A stretch of 9,739 nt of DNA from Candidatus Cloacimonadota bacterium (lineage in GTDB: Bacteria; Cloacimonadota; Cloacimonadia; Cloacimonadales; Cloacimonadaceae): contig JAGOIS010000043.1 in assembly GCA_017995495.1 (NCBI GenBank), positions 1 through 9,739 on the forward strand, in the 5' to 3' direction. Positions within the stretch are counted from its first letter, which is position 1. Every line of letters begins with the position of its first letter. Made by a program: the position numbers and the translations under genes. The notes beneath the pieces were generated by a model, which had not been told where the DNA came from, did no database searches, and saw nothing but the letters and a program-made list of their open reading frames with translations. Positions 5,771-9,739 of this stretch are shown here, piece after piece.

Positions 5771-8518
5771 ATGTCACGCCTTCACGAGTTGTACAATCTC
5801 TCTCTGCGTAAGATCGCCAGCCGCTTGTCCCATGTCCGGATCCCGCTGATCGTGCCGGGAATTGGCTGCGGGGTTCTGGGACTGGCGCTGCCCCAGGTCA
5901 CGTTAAAAATGGGTGAATACGCCTCCCGGCTCCTGCGGGCTCTCGAATACAGGGGTTTCGACTCCACCGGGGCGGCTTTTCAGGGTGAGGATGAGCAGAT
6001 CATCCTGCTCAAGGACGTGGGCGCTCCCAGCACCCTGGTGAAGACGCTCGGGATCGAGAAGCAGAGCGGAAAACTGTTCTGCGGCCAGGTGCGCTGGGCC
6101 ACCTTTGGCAACGTGGACAAAACCAACGCCCAACCCCATGAGGTGAAGTGCAAGCGTCATCTCTACGGCGCTCACAACGGTAATATCACCAACACCCGCG
6201 AACTCAAGATCTGGCTCACCAGGGAAGGCCACACGGTGCTTTCGGATAACGATGGCGAGATGCTGGTGCACAGCGTGGAGCATTTTTTCGACATCGAGAT
6301 GGACAAAGCCGGCAATCCCACTGGCTCCGAGCTGAGAAAAGCCTGCATGCGCAGGGCGGTGATCAGCACAGCGGAGAAGATCGTGGGCTCCTACGCCGCG
6401 GTGGTGGTGGATCCCGTCACCCAAACCATGTGGGCGATCAAAGCTGGCAGCAGCCTCTATTTTGGGGTGGGGGAGCTGGATGGCATGCACTTCAAGCTGG
6501 CGTCGAGCGACCTCACGGCGGTCCTGCGCTACACCAAACTGCTGGTCAACCTGCGTGAGGGCGAATTTGTGGAATACACCTCGGAAGCTTATCAGATCTA
6601 CGCTCAGAAAAAGCTACGCTTCAAACGTGTCAACGCCGGTGACGAAACCTATGCGCCGGGTGACAGGATCCACACCCTGCCGGTTTTGTCCAAGCTCCGC
6701 GCGGAAGATGTGGAGCTGCAACCGGAATACGAGTATTTCATGGAGCAGGAGATCTTCGCTCAGGTGGAATCAACCGGCAAGCTGGTGAAACTGTTCCAGG
6801 GCGGGTCGAACTCCGGCAAACGCATGCTGGAACTGATTCGGCGGGAAGGATTGGAGGAGCTGATCAACGCTCGGATGAAGGAGATCCTCAGCCGCCAGTC
6901 TTTGGCCGAACGCAAAACCGTGTTCGACAAACTGCTCGACTCCGGCGAGTTTTCCAGCCTGTTCGAGTCTGCCCGGGCATCCTACCAAGCCATTTTCGAG
7001 GTGGCCGTGCGGGAGGATTTTGAGAAAAAATACTTCTTTACCCTCGACAAAAACATCTTCATAGATCTGATCGGGGAGGAGTTTGACGTCCGCCGCCTGA
7101 TCCTGGCCAAGGCCTTCGATTCTGTCTCTGAAAGCCACAGCGTGGATGAGTTCGAAGCCAGCGTGCAGGGTTTTCTGGCGCGGGTGAAGAACACGATCCA
7201 AAACAGCCGCATCGCCTATTTCATTGCCTGCGGAACCAGCTTTCACGCCACCAAGATCGGCGCTCTGTTCTTCAACGAGATCGCCGAAGTTGAGATCATC
7301 CCCATCCTTCCCGGCGACTTTCGCGGCGAATACTCCCACTGTATCAAGCATAACGACCTCATCATCGGAGTCTCCCAATCCGGCGAGACAAAGGACCTGA
7401 TCGACATTTTCAACGACCTTGAGGCCAGCAGCGTGAATGTATCCAAGGTGGTGCTGGTAAACAATCTCAATTCCACCCTGGGGATCGAAAAAGGCGATTT
7501 GGCGATCCAGATCCTCTGCGGCCCGGAGATCGCTGTTCCCGCCACCAAGAGCTTCATGAACCAGATCACCCTGCTCTATTACCTGGCCATCCGCACTGCC
7601 AGGATGAAGCTGGAGGAAGGGCTTGACCCAGTTGATGCCCAGCAGACCCGCGAACAATTGGCCCGGCTCGAGGCACGGGAAAAGACCCTGGTGAACATCC
7701 CCTCCCTCATCCGGGAAACGCTGGACAACACCTCCGACATCATTGATTCCATCGCGGCCCAGATCTATATGGAGCCTTCGCTGCACATCCTGGCCACCAA
7801 GATCAGCGGAGTGGCCATGGAAGGGGCCCTCAAGATCCGCGAAACAGTGCTCAACCACGCGGAAGGCCGCGAGGCTTCGGAATTCAAACACGGACCCAAC
7901 ACCATCCTCGGCAGGAACACGGTCTATGGTTTCAAGCATCTCCGCAGCTTTGTGCGGGCTTTCGGCGAGGTGATGGAGGAGGTGGAGCAAAAAGCCGAGG
8001 CGCTATCCATCTCCCGCGCAGCCACCCGGGACATCTTGAAGGCCGTGGTGGACCATATGTTCACGGGAAATCTGCCCTTCAACCTGGCTCCCGCGGCGGA
8101 CGAACTTTTCCACTCCACCGTGGAAAACAACGATTTCTTCGATTCGCTTTACCGCAATTACCCCCTCATCTACGTGACCGGACCAGACCCGCGAGATGTG
8201 AATCTCACCATCTCCCAGATCAACACCCACAAGATCCGCGGCTCCAACACCTATGTGATCGCCGAGGAAGATGAGCGCCTGCTCAAGAACGCCAGCTCCA
8301 ATCCCCGCGAGGGAGGGCGCTACGGCTGGGGTTACGTGATGCTGCCCAAGACGGGGGATGGCCTGCTGACCTGCTTTTCCGCCACCGTGGCCCTGCAACT
8401 GCTGGCCCTGAAGATGAGCCTGCGCAAGATGAAGAAACTCGACAAACTGAACATTCTGGACCACGGAGTGCATCCTGATGTGCCCAAGAACGTGTCCAAA
8501 TCCATAACGGTGGATTGA
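5771..8518 (+). CDS. Extended GlmS-like glutamine--fructose-6-phosphate aminotransferase (isomerizing)
   Basis: GlmS enzymes make glucosamine 6-phosphate from fructose 6-phosphate and glutamine, the entry step to UDP-GlcNAc for peptidoglycan and lipopolysaccharide. Glutaminase domain (about 33-290): C33 in GCGVLG, EYRGFDSTG (59-67), RWATFG (108-113), HNG (135-137), SDNDGE (158-163). Isomerase domain 1: ACGTS (486-490), SQSGET (535-540), VPATKSF (589-595). Isomerase domain 2: ALKIRE (686-691), KHGP (706-709), and a C-terminal PKNVSKSITVD with K910 five residues from the end. E691, H707 and K910 line up with E. coli E488, H504 and K603. Both active sites therefore look intact. At 915 residues it is about 300 longer than usual GlmS (about 610): 32 residues precede the cysteine, about 100 extra lie at 345-477 and about 85 at 713-797. 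AAAGGA 7 bases upstream supports the ATG at 5771. Exact substrate is inferred from residues, so I leave the symbol blank. Confidence 0.85.
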   Translation: MSRLHELYNLSLRKIASRLSHVRIPLIVPGIGCGVLGLALPQVTLKMGEYASRLLRALEYRGFDSTGAAFQGEDEQIILLKDVGAPSTLVKTLGIEKQSGKLFCGQVRWATFGNVDKTNAQPHEVKCKRHLYGAHNGNITNTRELKIWLTREGHTVLSDNDGEMLVHSVEHFFDIEMDKAGNPTGSELRKACMRRAVISTAEKIVGSYAAVVVDPVTQTMWAIKAGSSLYFGVGELDGMHFKLASSDLTAVLRYTKLLVNLREGEFVEYTSEAYQIYAQKKLRFKRVNAGDETYAPGDRIHTLPVLSKLRAEDVELQPEYEYFMEQEIFAQVESTGKLVKLFQGGSNSGKRMLELIRREGLEELINARMKEILSRQSLAERKTVFDKLLDSGEFSSLFESARASYQAIFEVAVREDFEKKYFFTLDKNIFIDLIGEEFDVRRLILAKAFDSVSESHSVDEFEASVQGFLARVKNTIQNSRIAYFIACGTSFHATKIGALFFNEIAEVEIIPILPGDFRGEYSHCIKHNDLIIGVSQSGETKDLIDIFNDLEASSVNVSKVVLVNNLNSTLGIEKGDLAIQILCGPEIAVPATKSFMNQITLLYYLAIRTARMKLEEGLDPVDAQQTREQLARLEAREKTLVNIPSLIRETLDNTSDIIDSIAAQIYMEPSLHILATKISGVAMEGALKIRETVLNHAEGREASEFKHGPNTILGRNTVYGFKHLRSFVRAFGEVMEEVEQKAEALSISRAATRDILKAVVDHMFTGNLPFNLAPAADELFHSTVENNDFFDSLYRNYPLIYVTGPDPRDVNLTISQINTHKIRGSNTYVIAEEDERLLKNASSNPREGGRYGWGYVMLPKTGDGLLTCFSATVALQLLALKMSLRKMKKLDKLNILDHGVHPDVPKNVSKSITVD

Positions 8519-8521
8519 GTG

Positions 8522-8998
8522 ATGTTCAGGATCGGTTGCGGTTATGATGTTCACACCTTGGTGCCCGGGCGCAGGCTGATCCTGGGTGGGGTTCAGATCC
8601 CTTTCCAACTGGGGCTTTTGGGGCATTCCGATGCCGATGTGCTGATCCACGCGGTGATCGATGCCCTCCTGGGGGCTCTGGCGCTGGGCGACATCGGCTC
8701 ACACTTTCCTGACACGGATCCTGCCTATGCCGGCGCTGACAGCCGGGAACTGCTCCGCCGGGTGAATTCCCTGGTCGCAGAACGCGGCTGGGCGGTGGCC
8801 AACCTGGATTGCACCGTCTGCGCGGAACAGCCCAAGTTGCGGCCATACATCGCTGAGATGCGGGCCAACCTGGCTCAAGACCTGAGGGCCAGCCTGGAAA
8901 ACGTGAGCGTTAAAGCCACCACGGAAGAGGGCCTCGGCGTTTCCGGAAAGAGCGCAGGAATGTCTGCCCACTGCGTTTTACTCTTGAGGCGCGCGTGA
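8522..8998 (+). CDS. ispF: 2-C-methyl-D-erythritol 2,4-cyclodiphosphate synthase
   Basis: IspF cyclises CDP-methylerythritol 2-phosphate to methylerythritol cyclodiphosphate with release of CMP, two steps after IspD in the MEP pathway. The 158 residues equal the usual family length. The metal site is D9 and H11 in GYDVH plus H43 in the segment [28 protein letters not shown] (57-67), GADSRELL (71-78) and KATTEEGLG (131-139) are the family's substrate-binding and CMP-binding signatures. The start is taken as the ATG at 8522; the preceding GTG at 8519 is in frame and would add one residue. The gene begins 3 bases after the GlmS-like stop and its stop TGA overlaps the next GTG start, so expression is probably coupled on both sides. 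It is a stand-alone enzyme, not an IspDF fusion. The step between IspD and IspF (IspE) is not encoded here. Confidence 0.96.
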   Translation: MFRIGCGYDVHTLVPGRRLILGGVQIPFQLGLLGHSDADVLIHAVIDALLGALALGDIGSHFPDTDPAYAGADSRELLRRVNSLVAERGWAVANLDCTVCAEQPKLRPYIAEMRANLAQDLRASLENVSVKATTEEGLGVSGKSAGMSAHCVLLLRRA

Positions 8999-9739
8999 AC
9001 GCGATCGGGATCATCGGCTATCATCACAGTGGCAAGACCACACTCGCCGCGGCGCTCATCAACCGCCTGTCCCAGCAAGGTTTTCTGGTGGCCTCCATCA
9101 AGGACATCCATAACCAGGATTACCGCGCGGACAAGGAAGGGTCCAATACCTGGAGGCACGCCCAAGCTGGCGCTACGCAGGTTTTTGCCCGCGGATTGCA
9201 GGACGCCGCCCTCATCCTCTCGCCTCCGCCTGATCTGCCCGGCATGCTCAGGCTGCTCAGCGCCGACTGGCTCATCATTGAAGGACTCAAGACAGCCGCG
9301 GTGCCCAAAATAGTCTGCGCCAATGACACTGCCCAGGCTGACGAACTCATCGACGACACCGTTTTTGCCCTCTGTGGCAGGATCGCCTCCGGACTCTCCA
9401 GCTACCGGGGCCTGCCTGTGTTTGACTCCCTGGGCGATGTTTCAGAACTTCTGTCCTTGGTTCAGCAAAAATCTTTTGCCATCCTTCCCCAAAGCGAGCC
9501 CGAATGCTGTTCCGCCTGCGGCAAAACCTGTTATCAGATGGCCGCGGATATGGTTCAGGGCCGGGCCAACCGCTCCGACTGCGTTTTGGACAGTCAGAAC
9601 ACCCTCACTCTGATGCAAAACGGCCAGGCTGTCACCATTGTTCCCTTTGTTCAAAACTTGCTGCGGGACATCATTATGGCCTTTGTGGGCAATCTCAAGG
9701 GAACGGCTCCGGAAGGGGGGATCGAGATCAAGATCCGCG
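8995..9739 (+). CDS. MobB-like P-loop GTPase with C-terminal cysteine cluster, cut by window edge
   Basis: A GTG start (8995) overlaps the ispF stop as GTGA, with GAGG 5 bases upstream. The frame runs open for 248 codons to the edge. MobB binds GTP and assists attachment of GMP to molybdopterin. Seen here: Walker [10 protein letters not shown] (8-16), IKDIHN (35-40) where classical MobB has [22 protein letters not shown] (45-60) matching the D-x-x-G-x-[DN]-[ST] and AGA elements, and DWLIIEGLK (91-99) then KIV (105-107), equivalent to the Walker B/EGFK region. After about residue 165 comes a part absent from E. coli MobB: cysteines C171, C172, C175, C179 and C196, plus a tail ending GGIEIKIR that probably stops just beyond the window. 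The C172-x2-C175-x3-C179-x16-C196 pattern resembles the putative 4Fe-4S domain PF04060. No molybdoenzyme gene is in view, so the target is unknown. Confidence 0.8.
   Translation, partial: MNAIGIIGYHHSGKTTLAAALINRLSQQGFLVASIKDIHNQDYRADKEGSNTWRHAQAGATQVFARGLQDAALILSPPPDLPGMLRLLSADWLIIEGLKTAAVPKIVCANDTAQADELIDDTVFALCGRIASGLSSYRGLPVFDSLGDVSELLSLVQQKSFAILPQSEPECCSACGKTCYQMAADMVQGRANRSDCVLDSQNTLTLMQNGQAVTIVPFVQNLLRDIIMAFVGNLKGTAPEGGIEIKIR

Noticed and set aside
5852..5869. Downstream GTG start at 5852 to remove the N-terminal extension of the GlmS-like protein
   Set aside because: It has no good ribosome binding site and still leaves several residues before the Cys, so it does not solve the nucleophile problem; the ATG at 5771 has AAAGGA at proper spacing.
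6770..7990. Minus-strand open frame of 406 codons inside the GlmS-like gene
   Set aside because: It lies opposite the SIS domains with their conserved motifs; no homology-like pattern and no good ribosome binding site were seen.
1..9739. Search for tRNA/rRNA, CRISPR repeats, transposase genes, phage genes or toxin-antitoxin pairs
   Set aside because: None could be recognised; coding density is near complete and all supported genes are chromosomal household types.

Overview
The window reads as ordinary chromosome from a Gram-negative-type (outer-membrane-bearing), moderately GC-rich bacterium. The support is a complete BamA-type outer membrane protein, a signal-peptide-bearing M1 metallopeptidase, and two enzymes of the MEP isoprenoid pathway. 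The phylum cannot be fixed from sequence alone. The gene set and protein style would suit an uncultured anaerobic lineage such as Cloacimonadota, but that is a guess. I see no RNA gene, CRISPR array, insertion sequence, prophage or attachment site.

Layout. Positions 1-1674 (minus strand) hold the N-terminal 558 residues of a secreted M1 zinc metallopeptidase whose 3' end lies outside the window. A 180-base divergent intergenic region (1675-1854) carries the two start regions. From 1855 to the right edge there are six plus-strand genes with essentially no gaps: bamA, a COG0731-type radical SAM protein with a C-terminal winged-helix segment, ispD, a 915-residue GlmS-like glutamine:fructose-6-phosphate amidotransferase, ispF, and a mobB-like P-loop gene cut by the right edge. 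Junctions are 0 bp, a 13-bp overlap (4 bp if the second IspD start is used), 11 bp, 3 bp and a 4-bp GTGA overlap, so one transcript with translational coupling is the natural reading.

Functionally, bamA (outer membrane protein assembly), the GlmS-like enzyme (glucosamine-6-phosphate for peptidoglycan and lipopolysaccharide) and ispD/ispF (isoprenoid precursors, including undecaprenyl carriers and quinones) all feed envelope construction. The radical SAM and MobB-like genes do not fit that theme and are probably co-transcribed passengers or cofactor genes.

The most unusual item is the GlmS-like protein. It keeps the catalytic residues of both domains, but its nucleophile cysteine is residue 33 instead of residue 2, and it carries about 300 extra residues, mostly in two blocks. 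It sits between ispD and ispF, which are often adjacent or fused. Second is the MobB-like protein, whose C-terminal half has a cysteine pattern resembling a 4Fe-4S domain. No wholly new system is evident; the rest is recognisable housekeeping.
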